DNA of 64,000 nt from Nocardia uniformis NBRC 13702 (lineage in GTDB: Bacteria; Actinomycetota; Actinomycetes; Mycobacteriales; Mycobacteriaceae), in the NCBI RefSeq assembly GCF_001613345.1, contig NZ_BDCE01000046.1, positions 124,001 through 188,000 of the forward strand, given 5' to 3'. Shown piece after piece: positions 41,549 through 51,233 of the stretch. Below the pieces are notes generated by a model, which was not told the DNA's origin, did no database searches, and worked only from the letters and a program-made list of their open reading frames with translations. The translations under genes were made by a program, and so were the position numbers. Within the stretch, counting starts at the first letter, position 1; every line of letters starts with the position of its first letter.

Positions 41549-42556
41549 TCAGGGTGGGGTATCGCCGAGCTGAACATGCGCGAGTACCGGCAGATGGTCT
41601 GACGCGCGCTTGGCCGCGTCGGTCGATATGGCCTCGAAGCCCGCCACGCGGCCACGGAAGTGATGGGTGCCGTAGATGCGATCCACCCGCCGCGGTGGGT
41701 GCCGGTCGGTCGGCCAATGCCCTGTCGAGCACTCCAGCGGGCGTCCGGCCTCGACCGCAGTATCAATCAACTGCCCGAACTGCGGATCGACCAGGATCCG
41801 GTCGGCACGGCGGTCCCCACGCACCCCCGAGGCGGTCGGGTCGAGCTGATGCACCCGATCCGGGAACCAACCGGTGCCCGGATAGGGGTCGGGGTCTGAC
41901 CACGTGGTCGGCTGCCACGGCCGCCGCCAGCGCCGCGACCACGGCACCCCCACCCGCGACGCCGGAAGAGAATTCGAGTCGCAGCCGATCAACGTCGGAA
42001 CGTTGCCGTTGTTCGCGATCCACGCGATCTGGTACGCCTCGGAGATCCGCCATTGAGGATCGAACACATCGGCATGCCAGGAACACGCCCGCATCCGTGA
42101 GCCGCCGTAGTCCAGTTCGACGGCGGCCAGGCAATGCCATAGGCGGGAGCGGCCACGCCCATAAGACTGGAATGTGCCGGGCACGGCCTCGATGTCGGGT
42201 CGCCACATCAAGCCCACGTAGAAGCGGTGGCCTGTACGGCTGGCCCAGCTCTCGGCGCGGGCCACGGCCACATGCTTCGACGTCGGCGCCGCGTCCCACG
42301 GCGGCTGCGTATGGAAACAGGTCATGCCACAGGCGTCGGCCAGCTGGATCAGCTCTCGCGCGGCTGCTTCCTCGCTGGTGGCGACGATCTCCTGCACACT
42401 CCAGCTGTGCGCGCGCTGCTCGGCGGGTGCGTCGGCCTGCGTCAGCACCCTCACCTGGAGGTCACGCCGGTCCCGCAGCTCCTGGTCCAGGCCCGGGTCG
42501 CCCAGTCCACGGTTGAGCAGGTTCGCACTACCGTGGACGATAAGTTCACCCGGCAC
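41549..42556 (-). CDS. Endonuclease/exonuclease/phosphatase (EEP) family-like hydrolase
   Basis: 335 residues from GTG 42556, with GAGGGGGAG upstream. The EEP pattern is read as VHGSANLLNRG (N), SVQEIVAT (QE), CSWHADV (H.D-like), LIGCDSNSL (GDxN-like, here GCDSN), VDRIYG (D) and ASDHLPVLAHV (SDH), in the right order. Metal-dependent cleavage of phosphodiester or phosphomonoester bonds is expected. It is flanked by two 2H phosphoesterases in the same direction, suggesting a nucleotide-processing cluster. Confidence 0.7.
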   Translation of the reverse strand: MPGELIVHGSANLLNRGLGDPGLDQELRDRRDLQVRVLTQADAPAEQRAHSWSVQEIVATSEEAAARELIQLADACGMTCFHTQPPWDAAPTSKHVAVARAESWASRTGHRFYVGLMWRPDIEAVPGTFQSYGRGRSRLWHCLAAVELDYGGSRMRACSWHADVFDPQWRISEAYQIAWIANNGNVPTLIGCDSNSLPASRVGVPWSRRWRRPWQPTTWSDPDPYPGTGWFPDRVHQLDPTASGVRGDRRADRILVDPQFGQLIDTAVEAGRPLECSTGHWPTDRHPPRRVDRIYGTHHFRGRVAGFEAISTDAAKRASDHLPVLAHVQLGDTPP

Positions 42557-42599
42557 GGTCGCTCCCCCTCGCTCGCTTCCGTCCAACTCTTGCCCGCCA

Positions 42600-43274
42600 T
42601 CATGTATCCGATCTCAGAGCGGGGCCGAGGGGAAACGACTCCAGAGTTTCCCACGTGAGCTGTCCGGCTGCTTGGTCGATCGCGACTTCGACCAGCTCGA
42701 CCCGCGGCAGATACAACGGGGCGCCCGCGGGGTCGATCTGGCGCAGCTTCTTGTTGATCGGGTCGCTGTCGGTGGTCGCGGTGCCGTATCCGAGCGAGAC
42801 GTGGGCTTTGCTGACCGGGAACGCCGTCGAGTCCGGTCCACGTACCGATTGGACCGCACCTCGCAGGCGCCGATGGATGTCGGTGGTCAGTGGGGCGGCG
42901 GGTGAAACGTCGATGAGCGGGCCGGAGCGGTAGCAGTAGCAGCTGCCCGCGCGGCCGAGGTAGGCCGGGACGCCGTCGAGCGCGCGGTGCACCGCCTCGA
43001 CCAGCCCCGCGCGTTCCCCGGCAGGGATGTCGGCGGCGACGCGATCGGTCACGCATTCGAGGGTGACGTGCAGGTAGTCCGAGTCCAGCAGGGTGATCGG
43101 CTCGTCGAGCACCGCCGCACGCCAGCGGGAAATCAGTTCGGCGAGTTCGTGGTTGGCGGGCAGGCTCAGATCCACGGGTGCGTAGAACTGGAGCAGCGTG
43201 ACTGCCTCGGGCCACGGGTCGGTCCCGAGTTGGAAGGTGTACGACTGCACGGGCACCGAGACTACCGGCCGCAC
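42600..43274 (-). CDS. Second 2H phosphoesterase (2'-5' RNA ligase-like)
   Basis: 224 residues from GTG 43274 (43256 and 43250 also possible). HxT/S motifs LHVTLECVT and AHVSLGYGT are placed as in the 2H fold. It shares little obvious sequence with the copy at 40.8 kb beyond the motifs, so the two are not a recent duplication. It is divergent from the 467-residue gene at 43.4 kb. Confidence 0.75.
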   Translation of the reverse strand: MRPVVSVPVQSYTFQLGTDPWPEAVTLLQFYAPVDLSLPANHELAELISRWRAAVLDEPITLLDSDYLHVTLECVTDRVAADIPAGERAGLVEAVHRALDGVPAYLGRAGSCYCYRSGPLIDVSPAAPLTTDIHRRLRGAVQSVRGPDSTAFPVSKAHVSLGYGTATTDSDPINKKLRQIDPAGAPLYLPRVELVEVAIDQAAGQLTWETLESFPLGPALRSDT

Positions 43275-43392
43275 CGGCGATCCCGATTGCGTTCCGGCAA
43301 AACAAGATCCGCCGCTTTCGGCTCCCCGGCCTAGTGGTGCGAGGGCCGCTACACGAGGCGATATGCGCTGTGGCGCTGCTAACCTCGGATCC

Positions 43393-44796
43393 GTGAGCAA
43401 CACCGGTAACCCTGACCTCGGCGGCAGCGAGCAGGCCGGCTCCCCGACCACCTGGACACCGTGGCGCGCGGCGCACGCCTACGCGGCAGCGATGCTCGAG
43501 CTGTCGACATCTGGTCTCGGCGGGGATGACGGGAACCCCGCGGACTTCGATGTGACGATCATGCTCATCACCTACGCACTCGCCGACTACGCCCGCTCCG
43601 AAGGCATTACTGTCACCCGGCCCGCCGACCTCGCGGACCTGTCGATCAAGGAATTGTGGCGACGCCTGGCCACCGATCCCCTGATGGCGTCGATTGCGCT
43701 GGCGTCGCCGACCGATCACGCGGTGGCCCCCGCCGAGGGCGACCCACTGCATGCGCTGTTCCACCGGATGAAAACCGAGGTCGACGCCAACGGACGATCC
43801 CACGGTGCGCGCGGGGGCGAGCAAGCCTGGTACGCGCGCGGTGAGGACGGGCAGGCCCTCGTCGGGTACACGCTATGGACCTACATCCCCCCGGCCGACC
43901 GCGACGCCGGCCGGACACCGCTGCGGTTCCTCACCGCCAAGGCCGAAGGCACCCCAGACGCGCAGGACCCGCTCCCTAATCCGCCCGCGCCGCAAGCGTT
44001 CCAGGTGTCGGAATATATGGCTGCCGACCAGCTGTGGCCCGAGCGCGGCACCGGTCCGTGGGCGGTGCGTGTCATGCAAGGCAATCTCGGAGGCCGGATG
44101 CTTCTCATGCATTACATGGCCTCGGTCGACGACCGCGATATCGGTGTCCCGGCCGATCTGACCGCCCCGCGTAAACCCGGAGAATCGGCCGACGAGTACG
44201 CCCAACGTCAGCGACTGTCCACGCTGTACCTCGAAACCCATGTGCTCGCCGCCGATTGGAGCCCCACTGTCGCCGACGAGCTGATGCACATCCGACCATC
44301 CGACGCTACGAACGCGGTCGAGGCGATCACCGAAGTCGCCAAGGGATGGTGGACCGCGGCCGGGTACCGCGGCACGATCGACGACCTTGTTCCCGCGATG
44401 ACGGTGCTGCTGGATGGGCTGGTCGCACCGGAACGGCGCAGCGACGTGCAGCGCGTGCTGAACGTGATCATCGAGGGCGGGGGCGTCGCCCTGGACCGAG
44501 TCAGGCTACGGCTCATGGGGGCAGCGCAAGGGGCACCGTTCGAGGCGCTGCACCTGGCCGCCGCGTTCACCAGCGCGATGTATCAAAATCGAACCTGCGT
44601 CCCCGATCCGAAAACCGAATCCCTGCGCCTAGCGCAAGAAGGCATGCGCATGGCCGAAGGCAAGTTCGACAAGCCCGAAACCAGCGCACCGGCCTCGATG
44701 TCACCCACACCGGCGAAGTCGGCTCAGTCGGCGGATGCTCGAAAGAAGGCGGCCCGCAAAACGGCACGCAAGTCACGACGCCAGGGACGCCGATAG
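43393..44796 (+). CDS. Hypothetical protein with basic histone-like tail
   Basis: 467 residues from GTG 43393. Mostly helical N-terminal 100 residues, then a mixed domain with QAWYARGEDGQALVGYTLWT and WAVRVMQGNLGGRMLLMHYM. The last 35 residues are Lys/Arg/Ala-rich (KKAARKTARKSRRQGRR), suggesting nucleic-acid binding. Not recognised. Only rightward gene between 40.8 and 48.2 kb. Confidence 0.6.
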   Translation: MSNTGNPDLGGSEQAGSPTTWTPWRAAHAYAAAMLELSTSGLGGDDGNPADFDVTIMLITYALADYARSEGITVTRPADLADLSIKELWRRLATDPLMASIALASPTDHAVAPAEGDPLHALFHRMKTEVDANGRSHGARGGEQAWYARGEDGQALVGYTLWTYIPPADRDAGRTPLRFLTAKAEGTPDAQDPLPNPPAPQAFQVSEYMAADQLWPERGTGPWAVRVMQGNLGGRMLLMHYMASVDDRDIGVPADLTAPRKPGESADEYAQRQRLSTLYLETHVLAADWSPTVADELMHIRPSDATNAVEAITEVAKGWWTAAGYRGTIDDLVPAMTVLLDGLVAPERRSDVQRVLNVIIEGGGVALDRVRLRLMGAAQGAPFEALHLAAAFTSAMYQNRTCVPDPKTESLRLAQEGMRMAEGKFDKPETSAPASMSPTPAKSAQSADARKKAARKTARKSRRQGRR

Positions 44797-44878
44797 ACCG
44801 ACCTCGCCGGTGCGGTTTCGGGATCCCGGCGTGGAGGGCGAGAAGTCACACGCCGTCCAATTGACACTCTCTCGGGTT

Positions 44879-45373
44879 TCACACGCCCGCGGCGCCGTCG
44901 GTTGAATCGACCTGGGCCAGCAGGATTCTGGAAAAGCGTGAATTGCCGCTGGGCTGTCGGGCGATGAGACTGAATTCGGAAGCAGAACCGGCCACCTCGG
45001 CGTCGACTACTCCGTTGTCGGTCAGCCATTCCGTCATCTCCACTGCGTTCGCATACGCCGCTGCGGCGCAGTCTCCCTCGCAGGGGAAAATCTCCTGTAT
45101 CCAGGGAAAATAGTGCAGAAACAGCTCGTCGGGCAATGCGCCCCACTCTCGCGCCAACTCGCGTAGCCGTTGTGGTGCGACCTGGATCAGTTGCAGCGCA
45201 CCCTCATCCGAGGTCACGTCGTTGCAGACATGACCCACGATCTCCGCTTTCGCTGCCGCCGAAGTCGGGAACGCGGGCGAGAATTCGGCAGTGAGGTCTG
45301 GCGGCCAGGCGATAGCTCGGTACGTGCCGAAATGCCAGTGTTGGGTCCTACCCACAGTTATCACCTTTGTCAC
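44879..45373 (-). CDS. Hypothetical protein of the element
   Basis: 164 residues from GTG 45373. RTQHWHFGTYRAIAWPPDLT, then a helical middle (LIQVAPQRLRELAREWGALP) with FPWIQEIFPCEGDCAAAAYA and a C-terminal strand pair. A cluster of Cys and acidic residues is visible but no known motif. 29 bases after the preceding leftward gene, so same transcript. Confidence 0.55.
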   Translation of the reverse strand: MTKVITVGRTQHWHFGTYRAIAWPPDLTAEFSPAFPTSAAAKAEIVGHVCNDVTSDEGALQLIQVAPQRLRELAREWGALPDELFLHYFPWIQEIFPCEGDCAAAAYANAVEMTEWLTDNGVVDAEVAGSASEFSLIARQPSGNSRFSRILLAQVDSTDGAAGV

Positions 45374-45402
45374 TTGATCCTCGGGCCGCCTGCCAGCGCA
45401 TG

Positions 45403-46710
45403 TCATCGCGGGTCGTACGGGTCGGCGGCGGTGCGCGACCAGCGTTCGCCGATTGACAGTGTCGAGGCGTCGATGGCGTCCGCCGCTGCGAGGTGGGCGT
45501 GCAGGATCGTCGCTGCCGAGGTGATGGCCTGGGCCCAGTCCGGGAGCAGCTGGGGGTAGTCGACCAGGATGGTGCCGTCGCCGTACACCCGATCCCACAG
45601 GTCCATGTTGTCGACGATATTGGCCGCGTTCGAATCGAGGCCGCGTAGGCGTGAGTGGATGGCAACCATGTCGACGGTGTTGAGGTCGTTGGCGTGTTCG
45701 GCGTCGGGCAGCCGTTGCACGCTCGCCTGGCGGTGGATGAGGCCATCCAGTAGACGACATGCCTTGAAGTCGAACCCGGTCTCGTCATCGGTGCTGGCCC
45801 ACCGGACGAGTTTGTCTGCCACTTCGCTGACGTAGCCGTCGTGGGCGGTGCTGATGTAGTGGTGCAGCGGGGAGTCGAGGCGTCGCATTTTGTCGTAGAT
45901 GTCGCCGAACAGCGCGCGGATCTCGGGAAGCTTCAGCAGCTCATCGGTGCGTTCGATCATCTCTCTCTGGCTGCGGGGGCCGTGGGGCTCCCCGCCGAGC
46001 CAGGACAGATGTATGTGTCTGTAGTCATGCGGCCAGGGCGTCACGAGCGTGGCGAATGATCGCAGCGCCGCGAGTTGTACACGCAGCGCACCGGTGGACC
46101 CGCCGGGTTGGAAGTCGGTTCGACCGCCGCTGATCCATCCAGAGGTGGTATCGGCGCATGGCCGCAGTGGTCCCACGCCTGCCATGTAGCAGGCGAAAGT
46201 GTCGACGGGTTCGGCCATCCACCAGATGTGGATCGCCCATAGTTCAGTGGAGCCCCGCCCTTGGGGCACTACTTCGGCCAGCATTCCGGCCGGATGCACC
46301 AGCAGGGCCATGTTCTTGCCTGCGAGGTCCCCGCGCCACACAGTGGCGAAGCCCTCGTCGTGCAGCCACTCTGCGGCGTCGGCGATGTCGGCGCGACGGG
46401 GCAGCTCTCCGTAGAGAGAGAGTTCGTCAGGGTTCATCCGCCAGTCGGCGACGGTGCCCAGCCAGGCCAGCAGGCTGTAGCGCTGCGGGCCGTCGATGAG
46501 GTGCCGGCCTGCTGGTATGTCCCGTGTGTGCGGGACGCGACTCTCGGGGACCATCCACTGCACTTCGCGGGTCTCGATGTCGCCGGGCGGGGTGAATTCG
46601 CGCCGGGAGTCCGGCGGCGCCTGCAAGTCTCGTCCGTCCCGCGCGCGGCCGTGCTCGACGCGCCAGGCGCGACTGCGACTTTCCCACTGCACCAATTCCG
46701 TCAGCCCCAT
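45403..46710 (-). CDS. Large hypothetical protein of the element
   Basis: 435 residues from ATG 46710 (MGLTELVQWESRSRAWRVEH). Contains Trp-rich segments (ELWAIHIWWMAEPVDTFACY) and a His-rich region (LHHYISTAHDGYVSEVADKL, ending with a mostly helical 120 residues). No catalytic motif is obvious. Co-directional with the next gene. I cannot assign a family. Confidence 0.6.
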   Translation of the reverse strand: MGLTELVQWESRSRAWRVEHGRARDGRDLQAPPDSRREFTPPGDIETREVQWMVPESRVPHTRDIPAGRHLIDGPQRYSLLAWLGTVADWRMNPDELSLYGELPRRADIADAAEWLHDEGFATVWRGDLAGKNMALLVHPAGMLAEVVPQGRGSTELWAIHIWWMAEPVDTFACYMAGVGPLRPCADTTSGWISGGRTDFQPGGSTGALRVQLAALRSFATLVTPWPHDYRHIHLSWLGGEPHGPRSQREMIERTDELLKLPEIRALFGDIYDKMRRLDSPLHHYISTAHDGYVSEVADKLVRWASTDDETGFDFKACRLLDGLIHRQASVQRLPDAEHANDLNTVDMVAIHSRLRGLDSNAANIVDNMDLWDRVYGDGTILVDYPQLLPDWAQAITSAATILHAHLAAADAIDASTLSIGERWSRTAADPYDPR

Positions 46711-46885
46711 GCGTATCGACTCTAGCGATCGACCCGCGACTATCACCACCGATTGCGGCCGGTGACAGTAGACAACGCCGACTGGCACCACCCGAGCCCG
46801 CACGACATTCGACCCGATTGAGGAGGTTTGGTGCGCCCGGACGGCGCGCCTGATAGATCAATGATCCTCGGTGACGGGCGGCCCG

Positions 46886-47845
46886 CTAGAGGCTTGTGCG
46901 GGTGAGCAGCAGATCGGTCTGGCCAGTGATGGCGGAGTCAATGGCGGTCGGGCTCAACGCCATTGGGTGGCGCGCAGCGACTGTCACATCCTCGGGTGCG
47001 TAGGAGTTGTGCACCTTGTACGCGTGGAAGCCGTTGTCTGTCATCGGTTTAAGCACACTTTCGGCGGTGTGGCCGTCGCGGGCTAGCCATTGCGGAGTGA
47101 TCTCGGTGAGGATTTCGCAGTCCGCGCGCAGCTGGGGAATCAGCCGCGCCAGTTGCGCCAGGACGGTACTCTCCGCGCCTTCGACGTCGATTTTGATCAC
47201 ACGGGCATTGGCCAGATCGCCGCGATCGAGGATGTCCGCCAAAGGCAGCCCATCGGCGGTGATCTCCGATGCGGGGTTCTCGAGGGGCCTCGTGGTGATA
47301 GCCCCGGTATTTCCACGATCGGGCAGGTACAGCTGTATCGGTCCGTGTTCGGCGGCGACGGCTGCGGGCACGACCCGCACATTGCCACAGTGATTGAGCG
47401 CCAAGTTGATCCGAAGCTGCTCGAGTGCTGCGGGCGTGGGTTCCACGGCGACGACTCTGCCGGTGGGACCTACCCGGCGTGAGGCGAGCACGCTGTACCA
47501 GCCTCCGGCCGCGCCGATGTCGATGAACCCGTCACCGGGTCGTAGGCGCGCGGAGATTAGCGTGGAAAGGCATGGCTCCCAACATCCCTGGACATAGATC
47601 GTCCTCGGTATGAAGTCGATGGTTGTCGGGATGTGGAATTGTCCATGGTGTCGAGTGCGGACAACCCGTGGTGGGCGGGGATTTTGGCGCAGGCCGACGT
47701 CGAGCCATTCACGCACCAGCGCCCGCTTGAGCGCTGTTCCTGTGCCGTAGCGAACCCACCAGCGGGCCGCGATCAACAACGGCGTCCATGGCGGTGGCCA
47801 CAGAACCGTGTCCTGCCACGGAGGCCGGGACGTCAGTGAAGGCAT
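46886..47845 (-). CDS. FkbM-family methyltransferase
   Basis: 319 residues. SAM-binding Rossmann motif LRPGDGFIDIGAAGGWYSVL, acidic strand VVAVEPTPAALEQLRINLAL, and ARVIKIDVEGAESTVLAQL identify the FkbM family of O-methyltransferases, which modify natural products, sugars or phage/plasmid-coded structures. On this element it sits near a MurG-like glycosyltransferase, so glycan or lipid modification is one possibility. Substrate unknown. Confidence 0.85.
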   Translation of the reverse strand: MPSLTSRPPWQDTVLWPPPWTPLLIAARWWVRYGTGTALKRALVREWLDVGLRQNPRPPRVVRTRHHGQFHIPTTIDFIPRTIYVQGCWEPCLSTLISARLRPGDGFIDIGAAGGWYSVLASRRVGPTGRVVAVEPTPAALEQLRINLALNHCGNVRVVPAAVAAEHGPIQLYLPDRGNTGAITTRPLENPASEITADGLPLADILDRGDLANARVIKIDVEGAESTVLAQLARLIPQLRADCEILTEITPQWLARDGHTAESVLKPMTDNGFHAYKVHNSYAPEDVTVAARHPMALSPTAIDSAITGQTDLLLTRTSL

Positions 47846-47948
47846 TGCTCCGACGATATCGGCGTTCCGGTCGGGGCGCAGCGCATAAGAGTTCGGCTAC
47901 CGATTCTGTTCCAGGACGTGAGATTGGCTGCGTTGGACGAGGTTCCGG

Positions 47949-48161
47949 TCACCTGGCGGCGTCGCGGGCGGCGAGCACAGCTCGGGCAACGGTCAACTTC
48001 CATTCGCCGCTCCAACGCTGCTCGTGATCGCTGAGAATGTCCTCGATCACCTCGACGTGGTAGGGCACCTCCGCTGGCAGCCCCGCAGCCGCCAGCACCA
48101 GCTGGGCGGCCAGCAGGTCTTGGTGCAGCCAGCCCAACGCCTCACCTATCGGGTCCGACAT
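47949..48161 (-). CDS. Small hypothetical protein
   Basis: 70 residues from ATG 48161, with GGAGAG close upstream. Helical (MSDPIGEALGWLHQDLLAAQ) with EVPYHVEVIEDILSDHEQRW. No motif or membrane segment. Reads into the intergenic region before the FkbM gene. Confidence 0.5.
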   Translation of the reverse strand: MSDPIGEALGWLHQDLLAAQLVLAAAGLPAEVPYHVEVIEDILSDHEQRWSGEWKLTVARAVLAARDAAR

Positions 48162-49268
48162 GCACTCTCCAACGAACGGTAGTAGTCGCGAGTCCGAAAT
48201 CCGGCACGCTCCATTGCACAGTAGATCGAACCCGCGCGTCCTCACCTCGGCGGGGCGTAGAAGTTCCTGTGAGACAGCGCAGTAGGTGGGCATGCCACAG
48301 TGGCACGAGCTCAGAGGCAATCAGAAATATCACCGATCAAACAACGCCGGACAGTGCGCGGACGCACACTCGTGTCGCCGCTCGGAACCACCTATGCGGT
48401 GCGCGTCCAATCCAGGCATGGACACAGATTCCGAATCCGCCGCCGATTGCCGCGCCACAAAGCGGGTGTAGAGCAGCTCGAAGCATTCGCGCGACCCCCT
48501 GCTGTGGTCGCTAAGACCCTCTGACTCTGTGCGTATTGCGAGCGCTGTCGGCAACGGCTTCGATCTCGACCAAGCCCTACCTCGATCGGAAAACCGTCCG
48601 TCGCTACGCGTGCGCGCAGACCCTGATGCCAGCCCGCTCACCGTGGACAGCGGCCCGCCGCAAGAAGCTCGCGGGTTGGATTGCCAAGTAGACAGCCACC
48701 GAGACAGTACCGATGCGGATCGTTCTCGTCGGTCATGCTGGCGGTCCTGTCATCTCTGCTGACGGTGCCCCTCCCGTCGCTCACAGTCAGGCGCTCCTTG
48801 CTCGCGCCGAGCCCCCTTGTCGAAGGTGCCCACCACTACGTTCGGGCGGTCCGCGAGCAGCGGCTCGCGGTTACGGCCCGGCGCGGTGACGGTGTAGCCG
48901 TCCTCGGTACGTCGGGGCTTGTCGCGTTTGGTTCGGCTTGTCGGGGTCGTTTCGTGCGCGTCGCGGGGAGATCGAGTCGAGTGACCTCGTCGAGGGACGC
49001 ATCGGTAGGTCCCTGTTGCGTTGGTCCGCCTGGCTGGCAGGTCGCGCGACTGTAGGGCGGGCCGCGTCGCAGCAAAACGGGGCTCGCGATGCTCGGCCGG
49101 TCGGCACCGAAAAACTTCTTTCCCCCGAAAGAACGCGGGTCGCTCACTGCGTTCGCTGAAACAACTTTTTCGTCGCTTCCCAGCAGACCCCGTTTGTGCT
49201 TCTCCTCGGTCCCGCCCTTGGCCACGAGACAAGCCAGACAGGCAACCAACCGCGAAAGGGAACATCCG
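48162..49268. other. Gene-poor region with SSB-like pseudogene
   Basis: About 1.1 kb without an intact gene. The only recognisable content is a reversed remnant of the neighbouring SSB-like gene (listed separately) and a ribosome site for the following gene. The remainder has only noise-like frames. Confidence 0.55.
48805..48920 (-). pseudogene. Remnant of SSB-like gene (inverted partial copy)
   Basis: The minus strand encodes RRTEDGYTVTAPGRN and VVGTFDKGAR, matching RRTEDGYTDTGST and VLGTFDKGDP of the intact gene 350 bases to the right. The spacing between the two blocks is conserved, but the intervening residues have diverged and the ends are missing. Confidence 0.65.
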
Positions 49269-49652
49269 ATGAGCACCATCGTCAAGGGCAACATCGCCAA
49301 GATCAGCGACCCGGTCGTCTACGAGGCCACGGGCACCCAGCCGGAGACCATCGCGGTCTACGTGACCATCATCGACAACCACCAGCGCCGCACCGAGGAC
49401 GGCTACACCGACACCGGTTCCACCGCCTACGAGGTCCGCTACTCCGGTCCCATGGCCATGCGCGTGCTGGGCACCTTCGACAAGGGCGACCCGGTCAGCG
49501 CTGAGGTCCGCAACCTGCGCACCGAGGTCTTCACCTCCCGCAAAGGCGAACCGCTCGCCAGCATCCGAGCCTTCGGCATCGACCTCAGCATGAGCTGCCG
49601 CTTCCGCGAGTTCCAGATCATCCGCCCCGTCCGCACCGACCAAGCGGCCTGA
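49269..49652 (+). CDS. Single-stranded DNA-binding (SSB/OB-fold) like protein
   Basis: 127 residues from ATG 49269, preceded by GAAAGGGAAC. STIVKGNIAKISDPVVYEAT with a strand-rich body, FDKGDPVSAEVRNLRTEVFT and PLASIRAFGIDLSMS follow the strand order of an OB-fold SSB, without the acidic C-terminal tip of replicative SSB. Element-borne SSB proteins protect the transferred strand. Part of the mobilization half of the element. Confidence 0.65.
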   Translation: MSTIVKGNIAKISDPVVYEATGTQPETIAVYVTIIDNHQRRTEDGYTDTGSTAYEVRYSGPMAMRVLGTFDKGDPVSAEVRNLRTEVFTSRKGEPLASIRAFGIDLSMSCRFREFQIIRPVRTDQAA

Positions 49653-49798
49653 CACCCGGCACAGCGTGCCCGCCATACCGGCGGGCACCTGGCAGGGGAC
49701 ACCCGGCCGCACCGACTCGCCGTCACCACGAGTGGGCCATTCGGCCCCGGCGCGGCTCTGAGTCCACACCGCATCACCTACTTTCCGAGGAGCCCATT

Positions 49799-50158
49799 AT
49801 GTCCGACCACACCCGCCCCATGTGGCGGCCGAATCCCGCAGGCAGCCGCTACGCCTTCCGGTCCCCGGCTATCAGTGCCGCCTACGGTGACGGCTGGTGG
49901 ATCATCACCCGCGAAGGCAAAGGAGACTGGCTTCGATTCGGCTGCTTCGGCGGTCTGCTGTACCGCAGCGCCGAGACCGAACCTGTCGGTTCGATCTACA
50001 TCAGCGAGGACCCCTACGCCGATTGCGAGCCGTACTATTCGTGGCGATTCACCCGCGCGTGCGAATGCGGGCAGACCCGATTCCCGGAGTGCCGTGTCGA
50101 AACCTTCGCGACCGGTTCCGAGGCGATCGAGGCGGCAGCCTTCCAGTTCATCTGTTGA
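49799..50158 (+). CDS. Hypothetical protein of the element
   Basis: 119 residues, CGAGGAG upstream of ATG 49799. Aromatic-rich (SAAYGDGWWIITREGKGDWL) with CECGQTRFPEC near 87-97, a possible zinc hairpin. Not recognised. Rightward with the SSB-like gene. Confidence 0.55.
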   Translation: MSDHTRPMWRPNPAGSRYAFRSPAISAAYGDGWWIITREGKGDWLRFGCFGGLLYRSAETEPVGSIYISEDPYADCEPYYSWRFTRACECGQTRFPECRVETFATGSEAIEAAAFQFIC

Positions 50159-50265
50159 CGTGTGGAGGTCGCGTGGGGCGTGTCGCTGGCCGGTGCGCCC
50201 CGGCACGCCCAGTGCGCGCGCAATGCACTGGTTGGCACGTAGTGGCGATTACCTTGCCAGAGGTG

Positions 50266-51189
50266 ATGTTCACCGAGACGACAGCGGGCGCCGGACCGGT
50301 CGCGCGGCTTCGCCGCCCACGCATTGCCGGATGGTTTCGGTCAGTGATCCGGCCTCCCGTACCGTCGCCGATGCCCGTGCCTCGGCGGGCGGGTACCGGT
50401 GAGGTGGTCGCCGTGCTCTTCGACGCGGACAACATCGCGCCGGCCAAGGCAGGCGCGGTCCTCGCCTCGGTCTCGCAAGTGGGTTCGCTGCGGATCGTGC
50501 GCGCCTATGGCGACTTCTTCCGCACCCATCTGGCGGGGTGGCGGCCCGCGATGATCGCGCACGCGATTTTGGCCCGTCAGGTCACCACCGTGACACCGGG
50601 AAAGGACACAGTTGATCATGCGATCGTTGCGGACGCGATCACCCTGGCCCTCACCACGGACGTGACCACGGTCGTGATCGCATCCAGTGACTCCGACTTC
50701 GTCGACCTGGCCCTGCAATTGCGAGAGATCGGATGCGCGGTGCACGGGTACGGGGAACGCAAGACTTCCTCTGCCATGGTCGCCGCATGCCATCGGTTCG
50801 TCTACCTCGAGGACCTACCCGCGCGCTCCGCTGTCACACCGGCATCCGTTGCTGTTGCGGCGGGCAACTCCGCCGCGAAGGTGACGGCGAAATCGAAAGC
50901 GGCACCCGTCAAGGCGGCCAAGTCTGGCGAGGCATCTGACGGCTGGGCGGCCTCGGTCCGCGAGGTGGTGGCCGTGCTGAGTACCGGTGGCAACGGTGCG
51001 GAGTTGCCGAAGGTCTGTCTGCGGATGCACACGCAGGGGATCACCGCCCGGCTACCGGAGAAGGCTCGCGCAAAACCCGGCCGTTTCCTTGCCACGTGCG
51101 GGCTGTTCGAGGTCGTGAAGGTCAAGGGCCAGGATGGGCGCTCCACGCACACCTATTTGCGCAACAAGCCCACGCGCCCTGTTCGCTGA
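50266..51189 (+). CDS. NYN-domain nuclease with C-terminal OST-HTH/LOTUS domain
   Basis: 307 residues. The PIN-like NYN domain (about 48-185) has AVLFDADNIAPAKAGAVLAS, KDTVDHAIVADAITLAL and VVIASSDSDFVDLALQLREI, with the acidic residues expected of a metal-dependent RNase. A Lys/Ala-rich linker and a C-terminal LOTUS-type winged helix (PGRFLATCGLFEVVKVKGQD) follow. NYN-LOTUS proteins bind and cut RNA. ATG 50266 follows AGAGGTG closely; ATG 50371 is a shorter alternative. Confidence 0.8.
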   Translation: MFTETTAGAGPVARLRRPRIAGWFRSVIRPPVPSPMPVPRRAGTGEVVAVLFDADNIAPAKAGAVLASVSQVGSLRIVRAYGDFFRTHLAGWRPAMIAHAILARQVTTVTPGKDTVDHAIVADAITLALTTDVTTVVIASSDSDFVDLALQLREIGCAVHGYGERKTSSAMVAACHRFVYLEDLPARSAVTPASVAVAAGNSAAKVTAKSKAAPVKAAKSGEASDGWAASVREVVAVLSTGGNGAELPKVCLRMHTQGITARLPEKARAKPGRFLATCGLFEVVKVKGQDGRSTHTYLRNKPTRPVR

Positions 51190-51233
51190 GCCGCGCAGGC
51201 GGGTGCGCGAGCCGCCGGCCAGCGCGAGCCCGG

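Noticed and set aside
42451..43824. 457-codon minus-strand frame
   Set aside because: Overlaps both the 2H phosphoesterase and the divergent 43.4 kb gene in a third frame; Arg-rich and without motifs.
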